From positions 1-64,000 of the forward strand of contig JBJMHZ010000020.1 in NCBI GenBank assembly GCA_045807125.1: a stretch of DNA of 64,000 nt, in the 5' to 3' direction. Position numbers and translations under genes: made by a program. This DNA comes from JBJMHZ01 sp045807125 (lineage in GTDB: Bacteria > Actinomycetota > Actinomycetes > JAWWOL01). This document shows positions 32,040-40,861 of the stretch, one piece after another. The first letter of the stretch is position 1. The number at the start of each line of letters is the position of its first letter. Below the pieces are notes generated by a model, which was not told the origin of the DNA, did not search any database, and was given only the letters and a program-made list of their open reading frames with translations.

Positions 32040-32489
32040 ATGACGGCCGAGCCGCCCCTGTTCGTCTACGGCACCCTGACCGTCGACGAGGTGCTGCGGG
32101 CGCTCATCGGGCGCGTGCCGGCCCGGCGACCGGGCGCCGTTGCCGGCTGGCGGGCCGCCGCACTGCGCGGCCACCCGTTCCCCGGGCTCGTGCCGGCCGA
32201 CGGCGAAGCCCGCGGCTTCGTCCTCACCGATCTCGCGGACGGCGAGCTCGACCTCCTCGACGCGTTCGAGGGCCCGGCGTACGAGCGGCAGCCGCTCGAG
32301 CTGACCGACGGGACGGCGGTGGTCGGGTACGTCTGGCTGGACGAGCCTCGCGCGCTCGCCGATGACTGGGACGTCGAGCGGTTCCGCAGCGACGAGCTGC
32401 CTGCCTATCTCGAGCGGTGCGCCGCCTGGCTCGCGGGCGTCAGAACGGGCCGAGGTCGCCCGCGGCGTAGTGCAGCTCGTCGGCGATGA
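32040..32489 (+). CDS. gamma-glutamylcyclotransferase-like (AIG2/GGCT) protein
   Basis: 149 residues, ATG at 32040. The motif LFVYGTLTVDEVLRALIGR is the Y-G-T-L substrate-binding loop of the GGCT fold. The candidate general acid is the Glu in LLDAFEGPAYER, followed by YVWLD. It may cyclise gamma-glutamyl-amines or similar; the substrate is unknown. The last 50 bases overlap the 3' end of the convergent RES toxin gene, and its C-terminal tail there (GRGRPRRSAARRR) is an unusual Arg-rich extension. Confidence 0.85.
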   Translation: MTAEPPLFVYGTLTVDEVLRALIGRVPARRPGAVAGWRAAALRGHPFPGLVPADGEARGFVLTDLADGELDLLDAFEGPAYERQPLELTDGTAVVGYVWLDEPRALADDWDVERFRSDELPAYLERCAAWLAGVRTGRGRPRRSAARRR

Positions 32490-33036
32490 CGAGGAGGTCG
32501 GCGGCGACCGCCGGGTCGGCGAGGCTGCGGTCGTCGACCAGCTCGACCGCGTCGCGGGCCCGTTCCCACAGCGCGACGCAGGTCTCGCCGGTGAACCATC
32601 CCTCGTACAGCACGCCCTCCGCGTCGGTCTGCGCGTAGAGCTCGCGGGCCACCCGCTGGGTCAGCGCCCGGTCGCGCGCCCGCAGCGCGCCGGCCGGCAC
32701 GCCCAGCTCGACGGCCGCCCGCCCGCGGGTGTCGGCGAGCACGACGTCGCGCGTGAGCGCCACCACCGACAGCCGCTGGTCCGGCCCGGGCGACACGAGC
32801 GCGGCGTCGCCGAAGGTCTCGGCGACCGCGCAGGCGAGCGTGGTCGTGAGGTAGAGCACCCCGTGGTGGAGGTGGCGGACCGGTGGCCCGGCCGGATGGT
32901 GGTCGAAGCGGCCGCGCGGGTGCGGCCCGTAGTAGCGGAAGCCGCTGCCGTCGCCGTAGTAGCGGCTGTCGTAGAGGCGGACGTGGACGGTCGCGGCCGG
33001 TGCGATGACGACGACCGGAGCGCCCGGGAAGGTCAC
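32440..33036 (-). CDS. RES-domain toxin
   Basis: 198 residues, GTG start overlapping the antitoxin stop (GTGA). RES-domain features are VRLYDSRYYGDGSGFRYYGP with the catalytic-type Arg and aromatic residues, the segment GVLYLTTTLACAVAETFGD with the conserved Glu, and a late Ser/Asn region. RES toxins such as MbcT and ParT degrade or transfer from NAD+, causing stasis or death. Gene order (antitoxin first) and coupling match type II RES/Xre modules. The module sits in the core region, not in the island. Confidence 0.88.
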   Translation of the reverse strand: MTFPGAPVVVIAPAATVHVRLYDSRYYGDGSGFRYYGPHPRGRFDHHPAGPPVRHLHHGVLYLTTTLACAVAETFGDAALVSPGPDQRLSVVALTRDVVLADTRGRAAVELGVPAGALRARDRALTQRVARELYAQTDAEGVLYEGWFTGETCVALWERARDAVELVDDRSLADPAVAADLLVIADELHYAAGDLGPF

Positions 33037-33587
33037 CGGCTGCCGACGTAGCTCGCCGCGTCGACCACCGCGTCGGCGTGGCCGGCGCGCAGGGCGTCGA
33101 CCGGCGTCCGGCCGTCGAGCTGGCGCGACGGGAGGACGAACCAGCGCACTGAGCGCATCTCGTCGGCGTGGCGGGGCAGCGCCCGCCAGGCCTCGATCAC
33201 GCCGGGCAGCAGCGCGCCGTCCTCGAACTGCCAGGCCGGGTAGCGCCAGTCGCCGCGATGACGGAAGGCGACCAGCCGGCGGGCCACCCGCCGCTTGGTG
33301 ACCGCCGCCGGGCTGACCGCGAGCCGGCGGGCGACCTCGGTGGTCGAGAGCGAGTCGCCGACGAGCTCGTGCCGCAGGTCGAGGTAGGCCTCGAGGGTGC
33401 GGGCCCTGGCCGCGGCGACCCGCTCGGGCGGATGGCTGCGGATCGCCGCCGGCAGCGCGGTGGGCCGCCGGCGGGTGGCCGTGGCGGCGGAGGCGACCAC
33501 CGCGGCCTCGATGGCGACGGCGTCGTCCTCGCCCGCGTACTGAAGGCGCCTGGTGAGGTCGCCGACCCGCTCGACCAAGGAGCTCAT
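33033..33587 (-). CDS. Xre/MbcA/ParS-type antitoxin
   Basis: 184 residues, ATG at 33587. The middle contains an HTH (DSLSTTEVARRLAVSPAAVT then KRRVARRLVAFRHRGDWRYP). The C-terminus (VRWFVLPSRQLDGRTPVDAL then RAGHADAVVDAA) is the toxin-binding MbcA/ParS region with the L-D-G-R-T-P signature. It should neutralise the RES protein and repress the operon. The N-terminal 60 residues are longer than in the shortest relatives and of unknown role. Confidence 0.87.
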   Translation of the reverse strand: MSSLVERVGDLTRRLQYAGEDDAVAIEAAVVASAATATRRRPTALPAAIRSHPPERVAAARARTLEAYLDLRHELVGDSLSTTEVARRLAVSPAAVTKRRVARRLVAFRHRGDWRYPAWQFEDGALLPGVIEAWRALPRHADEMRSVRWFVLPSRQLDGRTPVDALRAGHADAVVDAASYVGSR

Positions 33588-33631
33588 GCACCGATCCTAG
33601 TACCGCTGGTACGGCTCGCACCAGCGCAACC

Positions 33632-35461
33632 TCATCCGGTGAGCTGGGCCGACCAGGAGGCGTGCAGCTCGGCGTAGCGCCCCGGCCGGTCGACGAGCTC
33701 GCGGTGGGGGCCGCGCTGGACCACCCGCCCGGCGTCGACGACGATCACCTCGTCGGCCGCCTCGGCCGTCGAGAGCCGGTGCGCGATGGTGACCGTCGTC
33801 CGGCCCCTGGTGAGCCCCTCGAGCGCCCGCTGCAGCCGCACCTCGGTGCCGGGGTCGACCGCGCTGGTCGCCTCGTCGAGCAGCAGCAGGTCGGGATCGG
33901 CGAGGTAGGCCCTGGCCAGGGCGACGAGCTGGCGCTCCCCCGCCGAGAGGGACTCGCCGCGCTCCCCCACCCGGGTGCTGATCCCGTGCGGGAGCCCGGC
34001 GACCCAGTCGGCCAGCCCCAGCTCGGTGAAGGCCGCCTCGAGCTCGCGGTCGGTCGCCTCGGGGCGGCCGTACCGGGCGTTGCCGCCGACCGTCGAGTCG
34101 AACAGGAACCCGTCCTGCGGCACCATGACCACCCGCCGGCGCAGCGACCCGAACCGCACGTCGGTCAGCGGGACGCCGGAGAGCAGCACCCGGCCGCTCA
34201 CCGGATCCATGAGCCGGGTGAGCAGCTTCGCGAACGTCGTCTTGCCCGAGCCGGTCTCGCCGACGATCGCCACCCTCGTCCGCGGTGCGATCTCGAGGTC
34301 GACGTCGGTCAGCACCTCCGGGCCGCCGGGGTAGGCGAAGTGGACGTGCTCGAAGCGCACCCCGACCGGTCCCGGCGGCAGGTCGCGGCCCCGCTCGGCC
34401 GGGTCGGCGACGTCGGTCGGCATGTCGAGCACCTCGATCACCCGCCGCCAGCCGGCGATCGCGTTCTGCGCCTCGTTCAGCACCTCGGTGGCCGCCTGCA
34501 CCGGCGCGACGAACAGCGTCACCAGGAACAGGAACGCGATGAGCTCGCCCTCGGTGACGTGGCCGCCGATGCCGAGCAGCACGCCGACCACGACGATACC
34601 GGCGTTGGCCACCGCCGCGACGATCTCGCCGGTCGAGAACGTCACCGCCGACAGCACCTGCGCCTTGATGGCCGCGTGCATGTGCCGGTCGACCGCCTCG
34701 TCGACCCGCCGCTCGGTGCGGTCCTCGACGCCGTACGCCTTGATCACCGACGCGCCGACGACGGACTCCGACACGGCCGCGAGCAGGTCGCCGATCCTCC
34801 GGCGCACGACGCCGTACGCGGCGTTGAGCTTGGCCTGGAAGTGCTGCATCGCCCACGCGAGCGGCGCGAAGCAGACGTAGACCAGGAGCGTGAGCTGCCA
34901 GGAGTAGACCGCCATCAGCACGGTGGCGACGGCCAGCTGCCCGCAGCTGACGATGAGCAGGATGCCGCCCCACTGCATGAACGTGCTGATCTGGTCGACG
35001 TCGCTGGTGACCCGCGACACCATCGAGCCGCGCCGCTCCGTCGCCTGGTGCAGCATCGACAGGTCGTGCACGTGGCGGAACGCCCTGGTGCGCAGCGCGG
35101 CCAGGCCCGACTCGGTGCTCACGTAGAGCCGGACGTTCATCAGGTAGGCGCACACCGCCGTCACGAGCACCGCGACGATCGCCGCGAGAACGGCGGTGCG
35201 GACGAAGCCGGTGTCGGAGCCGCCGGAGCCACCGGAGCCGCCGGAGCCGCGCAGCCCGTGGTCGATCGTCTGCTGCACCGCGACGGGGACGACGACCCGG
35301 CCGGCCGTCGCGACGATCGCGAGCAGCAGGGTGACGCCGAGCCCGGCGCGGAACTCGGGGATCATGCGGACGCCGCGCACGAGCGTGCGCCAGGCACCGT
35401 CCTCGGGCGGCGGCCGCTCCTTCGATCGCTCCGCCGGACGCTCCACCGTCGTCGCGGTCAT
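33632..35461 (-). CDS. ABC exporter half-transporter (second subunit)
   Basis: 609 residues, ATG overlapping the upstream gene's stop (ATGA). Six TM helices in residues ~35-320, then an NBD: Walker A VAIVGETGSGKTTFAKLL, Q-loop RRVVMVPQDGFLFDSTVGG, signature GESLSAGERQLVALARAYLA, Walker B DLLLLDEATSAVDPGTE, H-loop VTIAHRLST. A GSGGSGGSGGS linker lies in the first external loop. Paired with the adjacent half-transporter, it resembles heterodimeric lipid/multidrug exporters; the substrate is unknown. The catalytic Glu after Walker B is present. Confidence 0.92.
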   Translation of the reverse strand: MTATTVERPAERSKERPPPEDGAWRTLVRGVRMIPEFRAGLGVTLLLAIVATAGRVVVPVAVQQTIDHGLRGSGGSGGSGGSDTGFVRTAVLAAIVAVLVTAVCAYLMNVRLYVSTESGLAALRTRAFRHVHDLSMLHQATERRGSMVSRVTSDVDQISTFMQWGGILLIVSCGQLAVATVLMAVYSWQLTLLVYVCFAPLAWAMQHFQAKLNAAYGVVRRRIGDLLAAVSESVVGASVIKAYGVEDRTERRVDEAVDRHMHAAIKAQVLSAVTFSTGEIVAAVANAGIVVVGVLLGIGGHVTEGELIAFLFLVTLFVAPVQAATEVLNEAQNAIAGWRRVIEVLDMPTDVADPAERGRDLPPGPVGVRFEHVHFAYPGGPEVLTDVDLEIAPRTRVAIVGETGSGKTTFAKLLTRLMDPVSGRVLLSGVPLTDVRFGSLRRRVVMVPQDGFLFDSTVGGNARYGRPEATDRELEAAFTELGLADWVAGLPHGISTRVGERGESLSAGERQLVALARAYLADPDLLLLDEATSAVDPGTEVRLQRALEGLTRGRTTVTIAHRLSTAEAADEVIVVDAGRVVQRGPHRELVDRPGRYAELHASWSAQLTG

Positions 35462-37323
35462 GCGGCCGGCTCCGATTCCTCGTCGCGCTCGGAGTCCCGC
35501 TCCTCGGCCTTGGCGGCGAGCCGCTCGGCCTGGGCGCGCTCGTACGCGGTGATCAGCTGCCGGTAGCCAGGCGTCGTCACGAGCAGCTCCTCGTGCGAGC
35601 CGCGGGCCAGCACCCGGCCACGCTCGACGTAGACGACCTCGTCGGCGAGCGTGATCGTCGAGCGCCGGTAGGCGATGACCACGACCGAGGACGGGGCCGC
35701 CCCCCGACCGGCTGCGCGCAGCCCCGCCAGGATCGCCTGCTCGACGGCGGGGTCGACGCTCGACGTCGCGTCGTCGAGCACGAGCAGCCGGGGCCGGCGG
35801 ACGAGGGCGCGCGCGAGCGCGAGGCGCTGTCGCTGGCCGCCGGAGAGCGTCGTGCCGCGCTCGCCGATCCGCGAGTCGAGCCCCTCGGGCAGCCGCTGGA
35901 CGAAGCGGTCGGCCTGCGCCACCGCCAGCGCCGCCCACACCTCCTCCTCCGGCACCTCGGCGCCGAGCGTGACGTTGCCGCGCACGGTGTCGTCGAACAG
36001 GAACGTCTGCTGGGCCACCAGCGCGGCGATCGAGCTCACGCCGCCAGCCGCGAGGTCGCGCAGGTCGGTCGAGTCGAGCAGCACGGCACCGTCGTCGGGG
36101 TCGACGAGCCGCACCAGCAGCGTGGTGAGGGTCGACTTGCCGGAGCCGGTGGGCCCGACGACCGCGACCGTCCGGCCGGCCGGCACGTCGAGCGTGACGT
36201 CGTGCAGCGCGGGCGAGACCTCCTCGCCGTCGCGGTACGCGTAGCTCGTCCCGCGCAGCTCGAGGGTGGCCGGGCCGGTGCCGTCCGGCGCCGGGCCGGC
36301 GCCGTAGGCCATCGAGCCGGTCGCGGTCAGCACCCGGTCGACCCGCTCCCACCCGGCCACCGCGCGCGGCAGGTCGGCGAAGACCCAGCCGATCGCCCTG
36401 ATCGGGAAGGCGAGCAGGGTGAACAGGTAGGCGACCTGCACGAGCTGGCTCGCGCTGATGTCGCCGTGCTGCAGCCGGACGGTGCCGACCAGCAGGACGA
36501 GCAGCACGGCCAGGTTGGGCAGGGCCTCCAGCGCCGGGTCGAACAGGCCGCGCAGCCGGCCGAGCGCCACGTTGGCCTCGCGCAGGTCCTGCGCCTTGGC
36601 GGCGAACCGGTCGGTCTCGTCGGCCTCGCGGCCCAGCGTCTTGACGACGAGGCCACCGTCGAAGCTCTCGTGCGCGACGGCGCTCACCTCGCCGCGCAAC
36701 CGCTGGGCGCGGGCCGCCCGCGGCGCGAGCGCGCGGCCGTACACGTAGGTCAGGATCGCCACGAGCGGGAAGACGACGAAGCCGATGATGGCCAGCACCC
36801 AGTCGGTGACGAGGACGAGAACGGCCGTCGTCAGCAGCATGAGCACGACGCCGCAGGCGAGCGGGAAGGGCGAGATCGTCCACCACATCGCCTCGACGTC
36901 GGAATTGGCGTTGGACAGCAGCGTGCCGGTCGGCCAGCGCTGGTGCCAGGCGAGCGGGAGGCGGAGGTACTGGCGGGTCACCCGCCGGCGGTAGTCGGCC
37001 TGCAACCGGTACTGCATGGTGCCGGCGCCCACCCGGCGCACGACCACGCCGGCCGACTTCACCACGGCGAGGCCGACGATGAGCGCCGCTCCGGCGGCCA
37101 GCGCGCCGGCCGTGGTGCGGCCGTCGCGGAACGACGGCACGATCACGTGACCGGTCACCCAGCCGAGCGCGTACGCCTGCGCCACCGTGAGCAGCGCATA
37201 GACGGCGGAGCCGGCGACGGCGATCGCGTAGATGCGGGGCTGCTCGCGCACGGCGCGGCCGAGCAGCCACAGGCCACGCCTGATGACCGCTCCGGAGGGC
37301 TGGGCGAGAGGCTCTTCGGGCAC
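35458..37323 (-). CDS. ABC exporter half-transporter (first subunit)
   Basis: 621 residues, GTG start. Six TM helices, then an NBD: VAVVGPTGSGKSTLTTLLVR, Q-loop SIAALVAQQTFLFDDTVRG, signature GTTLSGGQRQRLALARALVR, and Walker B LLVLDDATSSVDPAVEQ. The residue after Walker B is Asp rather than Glu (L-D-D-A), and the H-loop reads VIAYRRSTITLAD with Tyr where His is expected (usually IAHR). Both are the changes of a degenerate ATP site in heterodimeric exporters, with the other subunit keeping Glu and His. A charged C-terminal tail (EERDSERDEESEPAA) follows. Translationally coupled to the second subunit. Confidence 0.93.
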   Translation of the reverse strand: MPEEPLAQPSGAVIRRGLWLLGRAVREQPRIYAIAVAGSAVYALLTVAQAYALGWVTGHVIVPSFRDGRTTAGALAAGAALIVGLAVVKSAGVVVRRVGAGTMQYRLQADYRRRVTRQYLRLPLAWHQRWPTGTLLSNANSDVEAMWWTISPFPLACGVVLMLLTTAVLVLVTDWVLAIIGFVVFPLVAILTYVYGRALAPRAARAQRLRGEVSAVAHESFDGGLVVKTLGREADETDRFAAKAQDLREANVALGRLRGLFDPALEALPNLAVLLVLLVGTVRLQHGDISASQLVQVAYLFTLLAFPIRAIGWVFADLPRAVAGWERVDRVLTATGSMAYGAGPAPDGTGPATLELRGTSYAYRDGEEVSPALHDVTLDVPAGRTVAVVGPTGSGKSTLTTLLVRLVDPDDGAVLLDSTDLRDLAAGGVSSIAALVAQQTFLFDDTVRGNVTLGAEVPEEEVWAALAVAQADRFVQRLPEGLDSRIGERGTTLSGGQRQRLALARALVRRPRLLVLDDATSSVDPAVEQAILAGLRAAGRGAAPSSVVVIAYRRSTITLADEVVYVERGRVLARGSHEELLVTTPGYRQLITAYERAQAERLAAKAEERDSERDEESEPAA

Positions 37324-37435
37324 CCGACCAGCCTAGCGTGTCGTTAGCAAGGCGAAAAAACGATTGCGCGGACGGCGGCGGGCCCGGTCGGCGCGCTACC
37401 GCGCAGGGTGATGATCCTCTGCGGGCTGACGCGGG

Positions 37436-38209
37436 TCATTCGCAGCCGGGAGAGGCGGCCGCCGCCGACGCCACCAGCGCCGCCAGCGCCTCCGGCAGCG
37501 TGAAGGCGCCCGCGTGCAGCGCCCGGCCCACGATCGCGCCCTCGACGCCCACGCCTCGCAAAGCGGCCAGGGCCCGCAGGTCGTCCAGGGTGGCCACCCC
37601 GCCGCTCGCGATGACGAGGCTGTCGGTCGCGGCGGACACGGCGCGCAGCAGGCCGAGGTCGGGGCCGGCGAGCGACCCGTCGCGCTGCGCGTCGGTGACG
37701 ACGTACCGGCGGCAGCCGGCCGCGTCGAGGCGGCGCACCGCGTCGGCGACGTCGCCGCCCTCCCAGGGCGCGCCGCGCGCAGCCAGCCGGCCGTCGCGCA
37801 CGTCGAGGCAGACCGCCACCCGCTCCCCGTGCGCGGCGACGACGGCCTCGACCCACTCGGGCCGGCGCAGCGCGTCGGTGGCGAGGTTGACCCGGGCGCA
37901 GCCGGTGGCGAGGGCGGCGCCGAGCGACGCGTCGTCGCGGATCCCGCCGGACAGCGCCACGGGCACGTCGAGCGTGGCGACCACCCGCGCGAGCAGCGCA
38001 TGGTTGCTGCCCGTGCCGAAGGCCGCGTCGAGGTCGGCGAGGTGCACCCATGGCGCGCCGGCCCGCTGCCAGCGCAGCGCGATCGCGACCGGATCGGTGC
38101 CGGATCCCGCATCGGTCCCGCCCCCGTCGCCGGCCAGGCGCGCGACCCGGCCGGCGGCCACGTCGACCGCCGGGAGCAGGACGAAGCCGCCCGGAGCGGC
38201 CGGCGTCAC
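37436..38209 (-). CDS. priA: bifunctional phosphoribosyl isomerase (HisA/TrpF)
   Basis: 257 residues, GTG start overlapping the upstream stop (GTGA). A (beta/alpha)8 barrel: VLLPAVDVAAGRVARLAGD carries the first catalytic Asp (PAVDV), VHLADLDAAFGTGSN the aldolase-like strand, ALSGGIRDDASL one phosphate site, RYVVTDAQRDGSLAGPDL the second catalytic Asp, and VIASGGVATLDDL the other phosphate site. In actinobacteria lacking trpF, PriA serves both histidine and tryptophan pathways. Because the trp run at 23843-28871 has no trpF, this dual role is expected here. His-biosynthesis neighbours are not present in the window. Confidence 0.93.
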   Translation of the reverse strand: MTPAAPGGFVLLPAVDVAAGRVARLAGDGGGTDAGSGTDPVAIALRWQRAGAPWVHLADLDAAFGTGSNHALLARVVATLDVPVALSGGIRDDASLGAALATGCARVNLATDALRRPEWVEAVVAAHGERVAVCLDVRDGRLAARGAPWEGGDVADAVRRLDAAGCRRYVVTDAQRDGSLAGPDLGLLRAVSAATDSLVIASGGVATLDDLRALAALRGVGVEGAIVGRALHAGAFTLPEALAALVASAAAASPGCE

Positions 38210-38739
38210 CGCTCCCCGCCGGTGACGACGACGAAGCCGGGCGGCGCGCTCCCCTGCCCGGCCTCCCCGCCGGCGCCGACCAGGTAGCCGGGCAGGCCGA
38301 GGACCGTCACGAAGTGGTGGTAGCGGTCACCCGGGTCGGGATAGTCGGCGACGAGCACCCGCGCGAGGTCGCCGGGCAGCGCGCGGGCGTCGGTCGCGTC
38401 GATCAGCCGCTCGACCACGCCGACCGCGGCCAGCCCGGCCGCCGGTCCCGGCACGTCGGGCGAGCGGTACGCGACGATCTCCTCGCCGAAGACGTACAGC
38501 CGGACGTCGAGGGCCGCGTCGACCCGCACCCACAGGACCGGCGCGCCGAGGCCGTCCGAGAGGGTGGCGGCGAGCGCGGCGGCGTCCGCGCCGCCGGACG
38601 GAATGACCCCGCACCACCGGTCCTCGGTCGGGCCGACCTGCGCCTGCGCACCTGGCGGGCAGCCGGTGACGCCAGCCGCGAGAACGGCGACGACGCGCTC
38701 GTGCGAGGTCCGGACGGCGAGGTGCTGGTAGCCCGTCAC
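38206..38739 (-). CDS. hypothetical protein between priA and amidohydrolase
   Basis: 177 residues, GTG start overlapping the amidohydrolase stop; its own stop overlaps the priA start. No signal peptide or TM helix. Alternating strands and helices (VVAVLAAGVTGCPPGAQAQV, LWVRVDAALDVRLYVFGEEI, VAYRSPDVPG, GDRYHHFVTVLGLPGYLV) suggest a compact alpha/beta protein. The R-Y-H-H-F segment could be a functional site. I do not recognise the family. Double coupling indicates co-expression with priA and the amidohydrolase. Confidence 0.75.
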   Translation of the reverse strand: MTGYQHLAVRTSHERVVAVLAAGVTGCPPGAQAQVGPTEDRWCGVIPSGGADAAALAATLSDGLGAPVLWVRVDAALDVRLYVFGEEIVAYRSPDVPGPAAGLAAVGVVERLIDATDARALPGDLARVLVADYPDPGDRYHHFVTVLGLPGYLVGAGGEAGQGSAPPGFVVVTGGER

Positions 38740-39956
38740 GCCCTGGCGGCGGCCCGGTCGACGACCTGCACGCCGTCCTTCCAGACCTGCTCGACGCGCT
38801 CGTCGAGATCGGCGAGCTCCAACGGGTCGCCGTCGACGACGACGAGGTCGGCGCGCTTGCCCGGCTCCACGCTGCCGAGCTCGCCGGCCAGCCCCATCAG
38901 CGCGGCCGCGGACGACGTCGCCGAGACGAGGGCCTCCTCCGGCTTCATGCCCACCTCCTGCATGAGCGCCAGCTCGCGCAGGTTGGTGCCGTGCGGGCCG
39001 ACGCCGGAGTCGGTGCCCATCGCGATGCGGACGCCGGCGGCCACCGCCTGCCGGATCGCCTCGCGGTGGATGCCCACGACGTCGCGCGCCTTCTGCACCA
39101 TCTGCTCGGGCATCCGGGCACCGGCCTCCACGGCCTCGAGCACGCTGACCGGCGCGACGAGCGTCGGCACCAGCCAGGTGCCGTGCTCGAGCATCATGGC
39201 GATGCCCTCCTCGTCGAGGAAGATCCCGTGCTCGATCGAGCGGATGCCGGCGCGGATCGCGTTCTTGATGCCGTCGGTCGCCTGCGCGTGCGCCATGACG
39301 TACGTGTGCGCCGCGGTCGCCTCGGCGACCATCTCCTCGAGCTCGTCCATCCGGAAGTGCGCGTGGCGCGGGTCGTCGCGGGGCGAGAGCACGCCGCCGG
39401 ACGTGCACACCTTGATCTGGTCGGCGCCCGCCCTGATCAGCTCGCGCACCTTGAGCCTGGCCGCCACCGCGCCGTCGACGATCGAGTCGGGCATGCCGGG
39501 ATGAGCGCGCAGCCCGATGTCGGCGCCGCACACCATCCAGTTGTCCGCGTGGCCACCGGTCTGGCTCAGGATCTGCACCGAGATGCGCAGCCGGGGGCCG
39601 ACCACGTAGCCCCGCTCGACCGCCTCCTTCACGCCGAGGTCGGCGCCACCGGCGTCGCGGACCGTCGTGATGCCCACGTCGAGCGTGCGGCGCAGGTTGT
39701 CGGCGGCCTCGAAGAACTGGAGCGAGAACGGCCGGTTGAGCGCGGCGAGCATGTCGACGCCGCTGAACGCCACGTGGACGTGGGTGTCGAACATGCCGGG
39801 CAGCAGTCCCTTGCCGGTGACGTCGACGGCGAAGTCGCCGTCGAGGCCGGTGCCGACGTCGAGGACGCGCCCGTCCTCGATCACCACGTCGGCGTCGGCG
39901 ACCGCCGCGCCGGTGCCGTCGAACAGTCGCCCGCCGGTGAACAGGGTCCGTGTCAT
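38736..39956 (-). CDS. amidohydrolase-family metal-dependent hydrolase
   Basis: 406 residues from the ATG at 39956 (GAGGAG upstream). Amidohydrolase_1 fold: LLPGMFDTHVHVAF (first H-x-H), a Lys region DQIKVCTSGGVLSPRDD, His in THTYVMAHAQATDGIKNAI and RSIEHGIFLDEEGIAMM, and the catalytic Asp in IAMGTDSGVGPHG. The C-terminal small domain ends DLVVVDGDPLELADLD. The pattern is that of imidazolonepropionase-like or Xaa-Pro-dipeptidase-type (Sgx9260) enzymes acting on peptides or cyclic amides; the substrate is unknown. No signal peptide, so cytoplasmic. Confidence 0.9.
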   Translation of the reverse strand: MTRTLFTGGRLFDGTGAAVADADVVIEDGRVLDVGTGLDGDFAVDVTGKGLLPGMFDTHVHVAFSGVDMLAALNRPFSLQFFEAADNLRRTLDVGITTVRDAGGADLGVKEAVERGYVVGPRLRISVQILSQTGGHADNWMVCGADIGLRAHPGMPDSIVDGAVAARLKVRELIRAGADQIKVCTSGGVLSPRDDPRHAHFRMDELEEMVAEATAAHTYVMAHAQATDGIKNAIRAGIRSIEHGIFLDEEGIAMMLEHGTWLVPTLVAPVSVLEAVEAGARMPEQMVQKARDVVGIHREAIRQAVAAGVRIAMGTDSGVGPHGTNLRELALMQEVGMKPEEALVSATSSAAALMGLAGELGSVEPGKRADLVVVDGDPLELADLDERVEQVWKDGVQVVDRAAARA

Positions 39957-40106
39957 CGCAAGCTCCTCACGCCGGCCGCGCCGGTGCACGGAGCAGCGGC
40001 ACGCACGGCCCCGAGCCTACGCGTCCGGTCCGGGCGGCGCAGGGGCCGAGCTGGCGTGGGCATCCACCGGACTGGCGCGAGCGCCCCGAGTTGAGACGAT
40101 GGGCGG

Positions 40107-40796
40107 ATGGTGGAGCGGAGGGACCGGCGAGCGGTGACCGCGCTGCCGCTGTTCCCGCTCGGCACCGTGCTGGTGCCGGGGCAGTCGCTGCCGCTGCACG
40201 TGTTCGAGCAGCGCTACCGGCTGCTCGTCGACCGGCTGCTGGCGCTGCCGGCCGGCGTGCCGCGACGCTTCGGGGTGATCGCGATCCGGCGCGGCCGCGA
40301 GGTGGGCTCCGTCCCCGAGCTGCACGAGGTGGGCTGCACGGCCGAGCTGCAGCACGTGCAGGCCCACGCCGACGGCCGGTTCGACATCGTGACCACCGGC
40401 GGGGTGCGGTTCCGGGTCGTCGAGATCGACGTCAGCCAGCCGTACCTCACCGCCGAGGTCGAGCTGCTCCCCGAGCCGGCGGGCGACCATGCGGAACGGC
40501 TCGCGGCGCTGGTGCGCTCGGCGTACGAGGGTTACGCGGACGCGCTGACCGCGCTCGGCGTCGAGGCGCGCGAGCCGCGCGGGCTGCCGGCCGACCCGAT
40601 CGCGCTCTCCTACGCGGTGGCCGCGTCGATGGTGCTCGACCTGCCGGAGCGGCAGGCGCTGCTCGCCAGCGACGACGCCGCCCTGCGGCTGGCGAGCGAG
40701 CGCTCGCTGCTGCGCCGGGAGACCGCCCTGCTGCGGCACCTGTCGGCCGTTCCCGGCGCCGCGCTGCTGCGCAGCGAGCCGATCGCGCCCAACTGA
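40107..40796 (+). CDS. LON N-terminal (substrate-binding) domain protein
   Basis: 229 residues. The first half is a LON/PUA-like domain: LPLFPLGTVLVPGQSLPLHV, then FEQRYRLLVDRLLALP, ADGRFDIVTTGGVRFRVVEI. The second half is helical with DLPERQALLASDDAALRLAS and LLRRETALLRHL, the usual extension of stand-alone LON-domain proteins. There is no AAA or protease domain, so it is not Lon protease itself. Its role, perhaps peptide or substrate binding, is unknown. It is a single-gene unit followed by a strong terminator. Confidence 0.9.
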   Translation: MVERRDRRAVTALPLFPLGTVLVPGQSLPLHVFEQRYRLLVDRLLALPAGVPRRFGVIAIRRGREVGSVPELHEVGCTAELQHVQAHADGRFDIVTTGGVRFRVVEIDVSQPYLTAEVELLPEPAGDHAERLAALVRSAYEGYADALTALGVEAREPRGLPADPIALSYAVAASMVLDLPERQALLASDDAALRLASERSLLRRETALLRHLSAVPGAALLRSEPIAPN

Positions 40797-40811
40797 GGGC
40801 CCAGGACGGCG

Positions 40812-40846
40812 GACGGCCCCCCGGCAGCTGGTGCCGGGGGGCCGTC
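40812..40846 (+). terminator. 15-bp-stem terminator
   Basis: GACGGCCCCCCGGCA, loop GCTGG, TGCCGGGGGGCCGTC: perfect 15-bp stem between the LON-domain gene (ends 40796) and the convergent phosphoesterase gene (ends 40862). Confidence 0.85.
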
Positions 40847-40861
40847 GCGTGGCGCGCTGGA

